A stretch of DNA of 64,000 nucleotides from Chrysaora quinquecirrha (GCA_014526335.1 JACTAT010000225.1:1-64000), one strand, 5' to 3'; shown: positions 21,801-31,564, counted from the stretch's first letter. Numbers and translations: made by a program. Notes: generated by a model from the letters alone, not told the origin.

Positions 21801-23207
21801 CGTGTAACTATTCCTTTTGGGACCATTTGACTGCATATTCTTCTTTTTTTGTTTAAGTTGTGTGTGTGTTTTGTTTTGTAACCTGTTTACTTCAGATTTG
21901 CATTTCCGTTTTTGTTGGTAAAATTTATTTCTAAATATGGTATTCACAAGTGCCCAGCCTCCGTAACTATAAGTGCCTTTGTGCGGGTTTCCTGGCGTAG
22001 TCTATCAAGCAAGTCATCCAAGTAGAGAAGAATACAGAGGAGATTGAAGTTGTTCGTTAGGCCAGCAGAATTTTTTTTGGCTACGAAGGCAAACAGATTT
22101 TGAATTTATTTGGTTAAGTTTACCTCATACAGTTTATAGCATAACTTGTTTTAGACAGGGTTTTTTCCGCAACAATCTAGCAAAGATGGTAACCTTGGGT
22201 TTTTTCAGTCTACTAAAAAACGGTTGGAGAACACGAATCCAAGATGGGCCTTCAAAAATTTTCACCGGAAGTAGCCGTAATTAATGCCTAATTAGGCCTA
22301 ATTAACTCAATCAAGAAAGTTGCGCTTTTTCAAATCTGATTACTGCAATATGTAGACCTTGAAATGCTGAGTAAAATTGTCTTTGACTGTATTTCAATAC
22401 GACCTACCAATTTTGAGAAAAACTCGTTTGAATTTATGATGACGTCATCACCATTTTAATCAGTACAGACGTGGATTCTGTATTTCAGATTGTATAACTT
22501 CATGAGTTGTGGTGCAAAAGTCACAAAACAGCTAATTATGCGATAGATGTACGCTAAGACAGCAGAATGATGATGATTGGGTGTGTTTGTGACATCAAAA
22601 GGGGGTCGATGACGTCATAGGGCAACTGACGTCATAATGGTACCAATATGATGCCCTGTCATCCATGAGCCAAAAGGCGTTGTGAAGGACTACTAATGTT
22701 CGAGATTTGAAGATTTAATATTAAACCTGCTGGAAATGGCGAGAGGTTCAAATTGATATAAGTATTCATAATGGGATTCCTATTGTTTATGCAGTGAACC
22801 CCCTTTCTTAGTTTTTCCAAACTTGCCATGGGGCTTATTATGCTTGTTATGCTGTCATGCATACACGTATCGCATTGTAAGCGGTTTTTTGACGATCCGA
22901 CCCCTATTTGTGAAGTTACGGGAGTTGACAAAAACCCAGGGGGGTATGAAGCGGGGAGGCGCATGCGTATTACACATAGGCATTTCGGCTCTGAGGGCGA
23001 TCAGTTTCATTTTGCTCACGTTGCGTGCGGACGTCGGTTTTTCTAGTGGCCTAATCAGGGAAATAAGATTTGCTGTGTCAACGTCATTTATTCGATTCAA
23101 TTTGGTATAATCTATATTTATTTTGTTTAAATATCATATTGTAGTAACTTTTTAGTAATTGTATTATCTTATTGTATAAATTAGTATTCGAATTCTTGTC
23201 AAACAAG
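21801..23207. other. Region without recognisable gene, upstream of the EXO1-like gene
   Basis: No supported gene. It contains three TGACGTCA palindromes (separate entry), and two overlapping short frames at 22823-23110 without recognisable domain. A/T-rich sequence with TATA-like motifs at 23108-23130 lies about 80-100 bases before the EXO1-like start codon and could serve as its promoter; this is inference. Confidence 0.45.
22440..22634. promoter_or_regulatory. cluster of three CRE palindromes
   Basis: The perfect palindrome TGACGTCA occurs at 22440-22447, 22610-22617 and 22627-22634. In animals it is the CREB/ATF binding site. It lies 570-770 bases upstream of the EXO1-like start. The same octamer occurs elsewhere in the window, so it may simply belong to a dispersed repeat. 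Confidence 0.4.
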
Positions 23208-24326
23208 ATGGGAATCGAAGGTCTTTTAGGTTTTGTCAACGAGTTTGTGGATGAGATCAACCTCGACTGTCTGAGTAACAAAGTTGTCGGCGTTGATGCG
23301 TTCATTTGGCTATATAAAGGTGCTCAATGTTGTCCTTACCAACTTGCAATGAAAGTGCCATGTGACGAGCATATTAAGTATTTCGTTAGGCAAGTCGAGA
23401 AGTTGAAAAAGTTAGGTGCAAAGCCAGTTCTTGTCTTTGATGGTTGCGTGCCCCTGATGAAGAGGCAAGAAGATGCACGTAGACGAGAGAAGAGGCAGGC
23501 AAAGCTTGATCAAGCACAACAAATTCTCAACAGTGGTAGAATAGAGGAGGCAATGAAATTTTTTAGGCAGGCTTTGTCAATTTCCCATAGTGATACTGTT
23601 GAGGCAATGAAAAGATGCAGAGCTATGGGTGTTGAATGTATGGTAGCACCATTTGAGAGTGATTCTCAGTTGACGTATTTGCAAAAAATTGGGCTGGTTG
23701 ACTACATTTTGTCTGAGGATTCTGATCTTCTTGTAAAGGCCTATACCAAAATTATTTATAAGATCAACTTTGAGAGAAATACAGGTCAATTAATCACTCT
23801 TGCAAATGTACTCAGGCAAGCACAGTTTAATCACAAGTTCTTAGGATTCAATGAGCGAATGTTCAAAACCATGGCTGTATTTGCTGGTTGTGACTACCTA
23901 ACATCAGTTAGAGGTATTGGCATTAAAAAGGCACATAAATATGTTAAAGAGCACACTGATCCGGCAATAATAATAAATAGATTATTCAATGGGGGCTATT
24001 TGGTTCCAAGTGCATATCTGACCAATGTCCATAAAAGTTTAGATTATTTTTGTCACCAAATGGTATATGATCCTCATAAGTTTCAGTTCTGCCATCTCAA
24101 TCCAGTAGCTGAGCAGTCTTTGAATGAGGATATGATAACTGAGTTACGAAGGTCTGTTGCACAAGAAGATGTCATTAATTTTACTCTTGGCAATATATCA
24201 CCAATTGACATGACAAAAAGCAACAACTTTAAAGTATCTAACACCATTCCTCCTCTCAATTTATTTGCAATATTCATGTTCAGATCAAATCCAGTTCCCC
24301 TTGATCAACCAGAGGTAATTGTGTAA
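23208..24326 (+). CDS. EXO1-type (FEN/XPG family) 5' structure-specific nuclease
   Basis: Encodes a 372-residue XPG/FEN-family nuclease most like exonuclease 1, which acts on 5' ends and flaps in DNA repair and replication. I chose the start at 23208 because this family begins MGI near the active site; the Met at 23172 would add 12 spurious residues. The N-domain spans about 1-105 and the I-domain about 138-231. Catalytic acids are all present: D30, D78, E150, D152, D171, D173 and D229, the first six at the same numbers as in human EXO1. A helix-two-turn-helix (VRGIGIKKAHKYV) follows at 234-246. VFDGC and ITHS-like EXO1 features (here SISHS) favour EXO1 over FEN1. The gene has no intron, unusual for an animal EXO1. 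After TAA 24324-24326 the frame continues into a HIRAN domain. The usual EXO1 C-terminal mismatch-repair tail is absent. It may be element-encoded or a retrocopy. Confidence 0.93.
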   Translation: MGIEGLLGFVNEFVDEINLDCLSNKVVGVDAFIWLYKGAQCCPYQLAMKVPCDEHIKYFVRQVEKLKKLGAKPVLVFDGCVPLMKRQEDARRREKRQAKLDQAQQILNSGRIEEAMKFFRQALSISHSDTVEAMKRCRAMGVECMVAPFESDSQLTYLQKIGLVDYILSEDSDLLVKAYTKIIYKINFERNTGQLITLANVLRQAQFNHKFLGFNERMFKTMAVFAGCDYLTSVRGIGIKKAHKYVKEHTDPAIIINRLFNGGYLVPSAYLTNVHKSLDYFCHQMVYDPHKFQFCHLNPVAEQSLNEDMITELRRSVAQEDVINFTLGNISPIDMTKSNNFKVSNTIPPLNLFAIFMFRSNPVPLDQPEVIV

Positions 24327-24773
24327 GGTGTTGCCCAAGAGGAAGATCATGTTGACCATTCTGTAAATGATGAATATGAAGAGCAGGAATGCACATCCTC
24401 TTTCAAAGTTCTTGGGACCAGATTCCATGTATCTATGGAAACTCATCTTGAGGAGGCACATGATCATTGGTTTGAGTCCCCTCAAAGCGTCTCTGCTCGT
24501 TTAAAACCAGAACCTGACAATGAAAAAGATAAAAATGCAATATTGGTTCAGTTGAATTATGGTTCTGGTTTCAAATCAGTTGGGTATGTCGCAGGAGAAA
24601 TGACAAAGTATTTGCATCCATTGATAAGGCGAAATGCTATCTTGAATGTAAAAATAAGGCATATTTCATTAAGTTTCATTTATGGTCTGTCAGGCCATTA
24701 CATGGCTCTACAAATAACAAAAGTAGGGAAGTGGAGTAATGAAGTTGAAAATCATAGCAAACATACCCATTGA
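24327..24773 (+). CDS. HIRAN domain, in-frame continuation of the EXO1-like gene
   Basis: 148 codons open directly after the TAA of the nuclease and in the same frame; the first Met is at 24435. The acidic linker (EEDHVDHSVNDEYEEQE) leads into a HIRAN-like fold: FKVLGTRFHVS, SARLKPEPDNEKDKNAILVQ, then VGYVAGEMTKYLHPLI. In HLTF-type helicases HIRAN binds 3' single-stranded DNA ends; many HIRAN domains are linked to helicases or nucleases. Three explanations fit: a fused protein broken by one nonsense codon, readthrough, or a small 72-base intron (24315-24386) that would remove the stop and keep the frame. A separate protein from Met 24435 would start inside the domain and is less likely. Confidence 0.75.
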   Translation, partial: GVAQEEDHVDHSVNDEYEEQECTSSFKVLGTRFHVSMETHLEEAHDHWFESPQSVSARLKPEPDNEKDKNAILVQLNYGSGFKSVGYVAGEMTKYLHPLIRRNAILNVKIRHISLSFIYGLSGHYMALQITKVGKWSNEVENHSKHTH

Positions 24774-25518
24774 GAATTTTGATTTGCATTTACATTTTTC
24801 AAAGCACTCATATTTTTGTTTAGTAAACGTGTTAAAATGAACATTCAGCTTAAATTGTTTTATTATTTGCCCTAAATGTATCATAATTGAAATGAGGTTA
24901 ATAAGAGGCACCTGACCCTTGGAACGATCAAACTTCATGATGTCGGCCTTGCAAAAGCCTTGCTGACGGGAAAGGTGTAACCTCAAACTGCGGTTTTGGA
25001 TTTTCTTTTTTAATAAAATACAAACCTTGCTGTTAATTATATTTTTACTTGCATTAGTGTCTTCACGTATTTGTTGAAATGTGTCATTTTTGAATTCATA
25101 GGGTTTTGTAAAGCATTTTGCAAGAACATAAAATTCAAAATGTATTCCAGTTATAGATTATAACCCTTATTGTAGTAGCAGAAAGAAATTGATTGATACT
25201 TTCCTTTCTCTTCTTTTAATATTGCATTCAGGCTTCCTGTCCCCCAGTCGGTATTTTCCAACTGTATTGTCTGCTTCACTGCAGGGGTTTCATGGGGTGC
25301 CACCCACTCACTGTAGCAGGATTTGAACACATACTGAAGATGGATAATCTAATTAGATTAGACAAGCTAAATAGGTAAGAATTTAATGGCACTAACAGAG
25401 TGTAACATTTTGCCTCTACTAAAAGTCTACAGTATGGCAAAAGAAAACGGAAAAAAACGAGATATGAAGATGACTTTCCTACTCTGGAAGAAATTATATA
25501 AAACTCAAACCGCAGTAT
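24774..25518. other. 3' region of the EXO1-HIRAN gene with possible cryptic exons
   Basis: A/T-rich sequence holding the inverted foldback repeat (24905-24984), an AATAAA at about 25012-25017, and a possible spliced coding pair: a strong acceptor (polypyrimidine then CTGCAG) before 25285 and a strong donor (ATAG/GTAAGA) after 25374, then an acceptor near 25425 and an open end to TAA 25499-25501. The encoded end is rich in Lys/Arg (YGKRKRKKTRY). There is no proof of expression. Confidence 0.35.
24905..24984 (-). repeat. 80-nt foldback repeat, copy 1 (inverted)
   Basis: Inverted and diverged relative to the other three copies. Outer GAGG/CCTC and CACC/GGTG arms pair, closing two inner hairpins. 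It lies about 130 bases after the HIRAN stop. At the third base pair of the inner hairpin it has C-G where the others have T-A, so pairing is kept. Homology extends to about 24997. Confidence 0.75.
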
Positions 25519-25598
25519 GAGGTTACACCTTACCCGTTAGCAAAGCTTGCGCAATGCCAACATCATGAAGTTTGATCATTCCAGGGGTTAGGTGCCTC
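25519..25598 (+). repeat. 80-nt foldback repeat, copy 2
   Basis: GAGG (25519-25522) pairs with CCTC (25595-25598), then CACCTTACCC pairs with GGGTTAGGTG (9 of 10), enclosing a hairpin GTTAGC...GCCAAC and a small hairpin ATCA...TGAT with a 7-base loop. Same strand as copies 3 and 4. It contains an A-box-like TAGCAAAGCTTG and, 30 bases on, a B-box-like GTTTGATCATT, so a tRNA-derived SINE head is one explanation. Confidence 0.78.
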
Positions 25599-25853
25599 CT
25601 ATAATAATTTATACTAATTATTACATTTAAGAAAGTGTTATTTACTAGTTAATATATTAGGACAACAACATGCAGGTAACTATAATCTGAGCAATATAGC
25701 AACAAGAATGATTAGAATTTTTCAGTTAGATCTGTAAAAAACAGATAAACAAGTCTTTTGAATAGGGATAACACCCACCAGTTATTCATATATACTCAAT
25801 ACCTAGAATGACAATATTTAATATATATATAATTACATGACAAAATCTTTGTC

Positions 25854-25893
25854 AAGACTTAAGACAACTCAATAGCAAAGTTAAGATAAAAAG
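25854..25893 (+). repeat. satellite-like segment inside repeat unit 1
   Basis: AAGACTTAAGACAA, then AGCAAAGTTAAGATAAAAAG, matches the monomer stretch AAGACTTAAGGCAA ... GGCAAATCTAAGATCAAATAAGG with a few changes. A more diverged match lies in unit 2 from about 26390 (TGAAGACTGAAGACAGC). This suggests the satellite monomer arose from this unit. Confidence 0.6.
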
Positions 25894-26774
25894 CTTTGCA
25901 GATAATCTGTTTGCAGTTGATGCAACAACATAGTCTAATCCAGCTAACTTGTGGTGTTAGGAGCTAAGTATAACGTTGCAGTTCAAGTATCAGCAATTTT
26001 GGCATCAGCTAGGATTAAGGTCTTGTTAGCTCATATAATTATGACGTCACCATTGTGACTTGCACTTAACGCACCTTCCTGTGTGTTTTTGTGGATTTAT
26101 ATTATCAAGTAATTCCCTACAGAAAATAAAAAAGGATATGCTAGGAGAATCGAGTCTCAAACCGCAGTACGAGGTTACACCTTACCCGTTAGCAAAGCTT
26201 GCGCAATGCCAACATCATGAAGTTCGATCATTCCAGGGGTTAGGTGCCTCCTATAATAATTTATACTTATTATTACATTTAAGAAAGTGTTATTTACTAG
26301 TTAATATATTAAGACAACAATATGCAGGCAACTATAATCTGGGCTATATAGCAGCAATAGTGATTAGAATTTTCCAGATACAACTTTATGAAGACTGAAG
26401 ACAGCTCAATAGCAACGTTTAGATAACAAAATTTAGCAGATAATCTTTTTGCAGTTGATGCAACAACATTGTCTAATCCAGCTAACTTGTGGTGTCAGGA
26501 GCTAAGTAAGGTTGCAGTTCAAGTACCAGCAATTTTGGCATGACAGAAAGGAGTGTGTCACAAGGGAAGGAAATTGTGGGCTCTCTTTAAAATTCAGAAC
26601 CAAGTCCATCTTGGTACTAATAAATGAAGACTTAAGGCAATGGAACGGCAAATCTAAGATCAAATAAGGCAACGAAATGGTCGGCTTTCTTTAAACTCAG
26701 GAACAAGTCCATCTTTGTACTAATAAATGAAGACTTAAGGCAATGGAACGGCAAATCTAAGATCAAATAAGGCA
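25888..26774 (+). repeat. 887-bp segment duplicated at 38884-39770 (left copy)
   Basis: Covers the end of unit 1, all of unit 2, the junction with the satellite and the first two monomers. Offset to the right copy is 12,996 bases. I found one difference by eye (AAGTAATTCC here, AAGTATTTCC there). The match ends in the second satellite copy where ACGAAAT here is TCGAAAT there. Confidence 0.85.
26171..26250 (+). repeat. 80-nt foldback repeat, copy 3
   Basis: Same layout as copy 2. Here the B-box-like sequence reads GTTCGATCATT, nearer to the polymerase III consensus. It lies 323 bases before the satellite array. Confidence 0.78.
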
Positions 26775-29700
26775 ACGAAATGGTCGGCTTTCTTTCAACT
26801 CAGGAACAAGTCCATCTTTGTACTAATAAATGAAGACTTAAGGCAATGGAACGGCAGATCTAAGATCAAATAAGGCAACGAAATGGTCGGCTTTCTTTCA
26901 ACTCAGGAACAAGTCCATCTTGGTACTAATAAATGAAGACTTAAGGCAATGGAACGGCAAATCTAAGATCAAATAAGGCAAAGAAATGGTCGGCTTTCTT
27001 TAAACTCAGTAACAAGTCCATCTTGTTACTAATAAATGAAGACTTAAGGCAATGGAACGGCAAATCTAAGATCAAATAAGGCAACGAAATGGTCGGCTTT
27101 CTTTAAACTCAGGAACATATCCATCTTCTTACTAATAAATGAAGACTTTAGGCAATGGAACGGCAAATCAAAGATCAAAAAAGGCAAGGAAATGGTCGGC
27201 TTTCTTTCAACTCAGGAACAAGTCCATCTTTGTACTAATAAATGAAGACTTAAGGCAATGGAACGGCAAATCTAAGATCAAATAAGGCAAAGAAATAGTC
27301 GGCTTTCTTTCAACTCAGGAACAAGTCCATCTTGGTACTAATAAATGAAGACTTAAGGCAATGGAACGGCAAATCTAAGATCAAATAAGGCAAAGAAATG
27401 GTCGGCTATCTTTAAACTCAGGAACAAGTCCATCTTGGTACTAATAAATGAAGACTTAAGGCAATGGAACGGCAAATCTAAGATCAAATAAGGCAAAGAA
27501 GTGGTCGGCTCTCTTTAAACTCAGAAACAAGTCCATCTTAGTACTAATAAATGAAGACTTAAGGCAATGGAACAGCAAATCTAAGATCAAATGAGGCAAG
27601 GACATGGTCGGCTTTCTTTCAACTCAGGAACAAGTCCATCTTGGTACTAATAAATGAAGACTTAAGGCAATGGAACGGCAAATCTAAGATCAAATAAGGC
27701 AACGAAATGGTCGGCTTTCTTTAAACTCAGGAACAAGTCCATCTTGTTACTAATAAATGAAGACTTAAGGCAATGGAACAGCAAATCTAAGATCAAATAA
27801 GGCAAGGAAATGGTCGGCTTTCTTTAAACTCAGGAACAAGTCCATCTTGGTACTAATAAATGAAGACTTAAGGCAATGGAATGGCAAATCTAAGATCAAA
27901 TAAGGCAAAGAAATGGTCGGCTCTCTTTAAACTCAGGAACAAGTCCATCTTGGTACTAATAAATGAAGACTTAAGGCAATGGAACGGCAAATCTAAGATC
28001 AAATAAGGCAAAGAAATGGTCGGCTCTCTTTAAACTGAGGAACAAGTCCATCTTGGTACTAATAAATGAAGACTTAAGGCAATGGAACGGCAAATCTAAG
28101 ATCAAATAAGGCAAAGAAATGGTCGGCTTTCTTTAAACTAAGGAACAAGTCCATCTTGGTACTAATAAATGAAGACTTAAGGCAATGGAACGGCAAATCT
28201 AAGATCAAATAAGGCAACGAAATGGTCGGCTTTCTTTAAACTCAGGAACAAGTCCATCTTGGTACTAATAAATGAAGACTTAAGGCAATGGAACGGCAAA
28301 TCTAAGATCAAATAAGGCAAAGAAATGGTCGGCTTTCTTTAAACTAAGGAACAAGTCCATCTTGGTACTAATAAATGAAGACTTAAGGCAATGGAACGGC
28401 AAATCTAAGATCAAATAAGGCAACGAAATGGTCGGCTTTCTTTAAACTCAGGAACAAGTCCATCTTGGTACTAATAAATGAAGACTTAAGGCAATGGAAC
28501 GGCAAATCTAAGATCAAATAAGGCAAAGAAATGGTCGGCTTTCTTAAAACTCATTAACAAGTCCATCTTGTTACTAATAAATGAAGACTTAAGGCAATGG
28601 AACGGCAAATCTAAGATCAAATAAGGCAACGAAATGGTCGGCTTTCTTTAAACTCAGGAACAAGTCCATCTTTGTACTAATAAATGAAGACTTAAGGCAA
28701 TGGAACGGCAAATCTAAGATCAAATAAGGCAACGAAATGGTCGGCTTTCTTTCAACTCAGGAACAAGTCCATCTTGGTACTAATAAATGAAGACTTAAGG
28801 CAATGGAACAGCAAATCTAAGATCAAATGAGGCAAGGAAATGGTCGGCTTTCTTTCAACTCAGGAACAAGTCCATCTTGGTACTAATAAATGAAGACTTA
28901 AGGCAATGGAACGGCAAATCTAAGATCAAATAAGGCAAAGAAATGGTCGGCTATCTTTAAACTCAGGAACAAGTCCATTTTGGTACTAATAAATGAAGTC
29001 TTAAGGCAATGGAACGGCAAATCTAAGATCAAATAAGGCAAAGAAATGGTCGGCTCTCTTTAAACTCAGAAACAAGTCCATCTTGGTACTAATAAATGAA
29101 GACTTAAGGCAATGGAACGGCAAATCTAAGATCAAATAAGGCAAAGAAATGGTCGGCTATCTTTAAACTCAGGAACAAGTCCATCTTGGTACTAATAAAT
29201 GAAGACTTAAGGCAATGGAACGGCAAATCTAAGATCAAATAAGGCAAAGAAGTGGTCGGCTCTCTTTAAACTCAGAAACAAGTCCATCTTAGTACTAATA
29301 AATGAAGACATAAGGCAATGGAACAGCAAATCTAAGATCAAATGAGGCAAGGACATGGTCGGCTTTCTTTCAACTCAGGAACAAGTCCATCTTGGTACTA
29401 ATAAATGAAGACTTAAGGCAATGGAACGGCAAATCTAAGATCAAATAAGGCAAAGAAATGGTCGGCTCTCTTTAAACTCAGGAACAAGTCCATCTTGGTA
29501 CTAATAAATGAAGACTTAAGGCAATGGAACGGCAAATCTAAGATCAAATAAGGCAACGAAATGGTCGGCTTTCTTTAAACTCAGGAACAAGTCCATCTTG
29601 GTACTAATAAATGAAGACTTAAGGCAATGGAACGGCAAATCTAAGATCAAATAAGGCATCGAAATGGTCGGCTTTCTTTAAACTCAGGAACAAGTCCATC

Positions 29701-31512
29701 TTTGTACTAATAAATGAAGACTTAAGGCAATGGAACGGCAAATCTAAGATCAAATAAGGCAAAGAAATAGTCGGCTTTCTTTCAACTCAGGAACAAGTCC
29801 ATCTTGGTACTAATAAATGAAGACTTAAGGCAATGGAACGGCAAATCTAAGATCAAATAAGGCAAAGAAATGGTCGGCTTTCTTTAAACTAAGGAACAAG
29901 TCCATCTTGGTACTAATAAATGAAGACTTAAGGCAATGGAACGGCAAATCTAAGATCAAATAAGGCAACGAAATGGTCGGCTTTCTTTAAACTCAGGAAC
30001 AAGTCCATCTTTGTACTAATAAATGAAGACTTAAGGCAATGGAACGGCAAATCTAAGATCAAATAAGGCAACGAAATGGTCGGCTTTCTTTCAACTCAGG
30101 AACAAGTCCATCTTGGTACTAATAAATGAAGACTTGAGGCAATGGAACAGCAAATCTAAGATCAAATGAGGCAAGGAAATGGTCGGCTTTCTTTCAACTC
30201 AGGAACAAGTCCATCTTGGTACTAATAAATGAAGACTTAAGGCAATGGAACGGCAAATCTAAGATCAAATAAGGCAAAGAAATGGTCGGCTATCTTTAAA
30301 CTCAGGAACAAGTCCATCTTGGTACTAATAAATGAAGTCTTAAGGCAATGGAACGGCAAATCTAAGATCAAATAAGGCAAAGAAATGGTCGGCTCTCTTT
30401 AAACTCAGAAACAAGTCCATCTTGGTACTAATAAATGAAGACTTAAAGCAATGGAACGGCAAATCTAAGATCAAATAAGGCAAAGAAATGGTCGGCTCTC
30501 TTTAAACTGAGGAACAAGTCCATCTTGGTACTAATAAATGAAGACTTAAGGCAATGGAACAGCAAATCTAAGATCAAATGAGGCAAGGACATGGTCGGCT
30601 TTCTTTCAACTCAGGAACAAGTCCATCTTGGTACTAATAAATGAAGACTTAAGGCAATGGAACGGCAAATCTAAGATCAAATAAGGCAACGAAATGGTCG
30701 GCTCTCTTTAAACTCAGAAACAAGTCCATCTTGGTACTAATAAATGAAGACTTAAGGCAATGGAACAGCAAATCTAAGATCAAATGAGGCAAGGACATGG
30801 TCGGCTTTCTTTCAACTCAGGAACAAGTCCATCTTGGTACTAATAAATGAAGACTTAAGGCAATGGAACGGCAAATCTAAGATCAAATAAGGCAACGAAA
30901 TGGTCGGCTTTCTTTAAACTCAGGAACAAGTCCATCTTATTACTAATAAATGAAGACTTAAGGCAATGGAACAGCAAATCTAAGATCAAATAAGGCAAGG
31001 AAATGGTCGGCTTTCTTTAAACTCAGGAACAAGTCCATTTTGGTACTAATAAATGAAGACTTAAGGCAATGGAATGGCAAATCTAAGATCAAATAAGGCA
31101 AAGAAATGGTCGGCTCTCTTTAAACTCAGGAACAAGTCCATCTTGGTACTAATAAATGAAGACTTAAGGCAATGGAACGGCAAATCTAAGATCAAATAAC
31201 GCAAAGAAATGGTCGGCTCTCTTTAAACTGAGGAACAAGTCCATCTTGGTACTAATAAATGAAGACTTAAGGCAATGGAACGGCAAATCTAAGATCAAAT
31301 ATGGCAAAGAAATGGTCGGCTTTCTTTAAACTAAGGAACAAGTCCATCTTGGTACTAATAAATGAAGACTTAAGGCAATGGAACGGCAAATCTAAGATCA
31401 AATAAGGCAACGAAATGGTCGGCTTTCTTTAAACTCAGGAACAAGTCCATCTTTGTACTAATAAATGAAGACTTAAGGCAATGGAACGGCAAATCTAAGA
31501 TCAAATAAGGCA
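26573..31512 (+). repeat. 103-bp satellite array 1, about 48 copies
   Basis: Head-to-tail monomers of 103 bp; the length divided by 103 is 48. A typical monomer is 43068-43170, about 38 percent G+C. Copies differ at a limited set of sites (TTGGTACT or TTTGTACT; CAACGAAAT, CAAAGAAAT or CAAGGAAAT; AACGGC or AACAGC; AAATAAGG or AAATGAGG), so variant classes alternate. The first monomer is diverged (CTCTCTTTAAAATTCAGAAC). There are no unique spacers and 103 is not a multiple of three, so it is neither CRISPR nor coding. The array ends abruptly against the Copia remnant. Confidence 0.98.
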
Positions 31513-31550
31513 GACGTGAGAATATCAGCTTTGCAGACGTGAGAATATCA
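31510..31550. repeat. 18-bp direct repeat at the satellite/Copia junction
   Basis: GCAGACGTGAGAATATCA occurs at 31510-31527 and again at 31533-31550, between the last monomer and the Copia stop codon. It could be the stub of the Copia 3' LTR (on the minus strand it reads TGATATTC...) or a scar of repair. Confidence 0.7.
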
Positions 31551-31564
31551 ATGAGTTTTCTTGT

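Larger units (their letters stand above)
25502..26541 (+). repeat. two direct repeat units flanking the satellite
   Basis: Unit 1 is about 25502-26007 and unit 2 about 26152-26541. Both start with ACTCAAACCGCAGTA, carry the 80-nt foldback, and end with the stretch from TTTGCAGTTGATGCAACAAC to CAGCAATTTTGGCAT. Unit 2 lacks about 118 bases of A/T-rich sequence present in unit 1. Neither has a convincing coding frame: a 112-codon frame in unit 2 is cut by a TGA at the same place in unit 1. Confidence 0.8.

Noticed and set aside
22823..23110. Two overlapping short frames with a GVDKNPGG peptide
   Set aside because: The peptide recalls a 2A motif but lacks the final Pro and the acidic pattern, and neither frame has other recognisable features.
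24905..24984. C/D snoRNA, U6 or hammerhead ribozyme reading of the 80-nt foldback
   Set aside because: ATGATGT and CTGA resemble C and D boxes but do not sit at the ends of a closing stem, the U6 resemblance covers ten bases only, and no hammerhead core (CTGATGA with GAAA) is present.
24708..24986. 92-codon minus-strand frame after the HIRAN domain
   Set aside because: It runs through the inverted foldback in a frame not shared with the other copies and shows no domain.
26173..26245. Functional tRNA gene
   Set aside because: A- and B-box-like sequences are present but the acceptor and T stems do not form a normal cloverleaf.
26060..26398. 112-codon open frame, repeated at 39056-39394
   Set aside because: It overlaps the foldback repeat, and the homologous unit at 25502 has a TGA at the same place, as does the inverted copy; the two frames look alike only because of the recent duplication.
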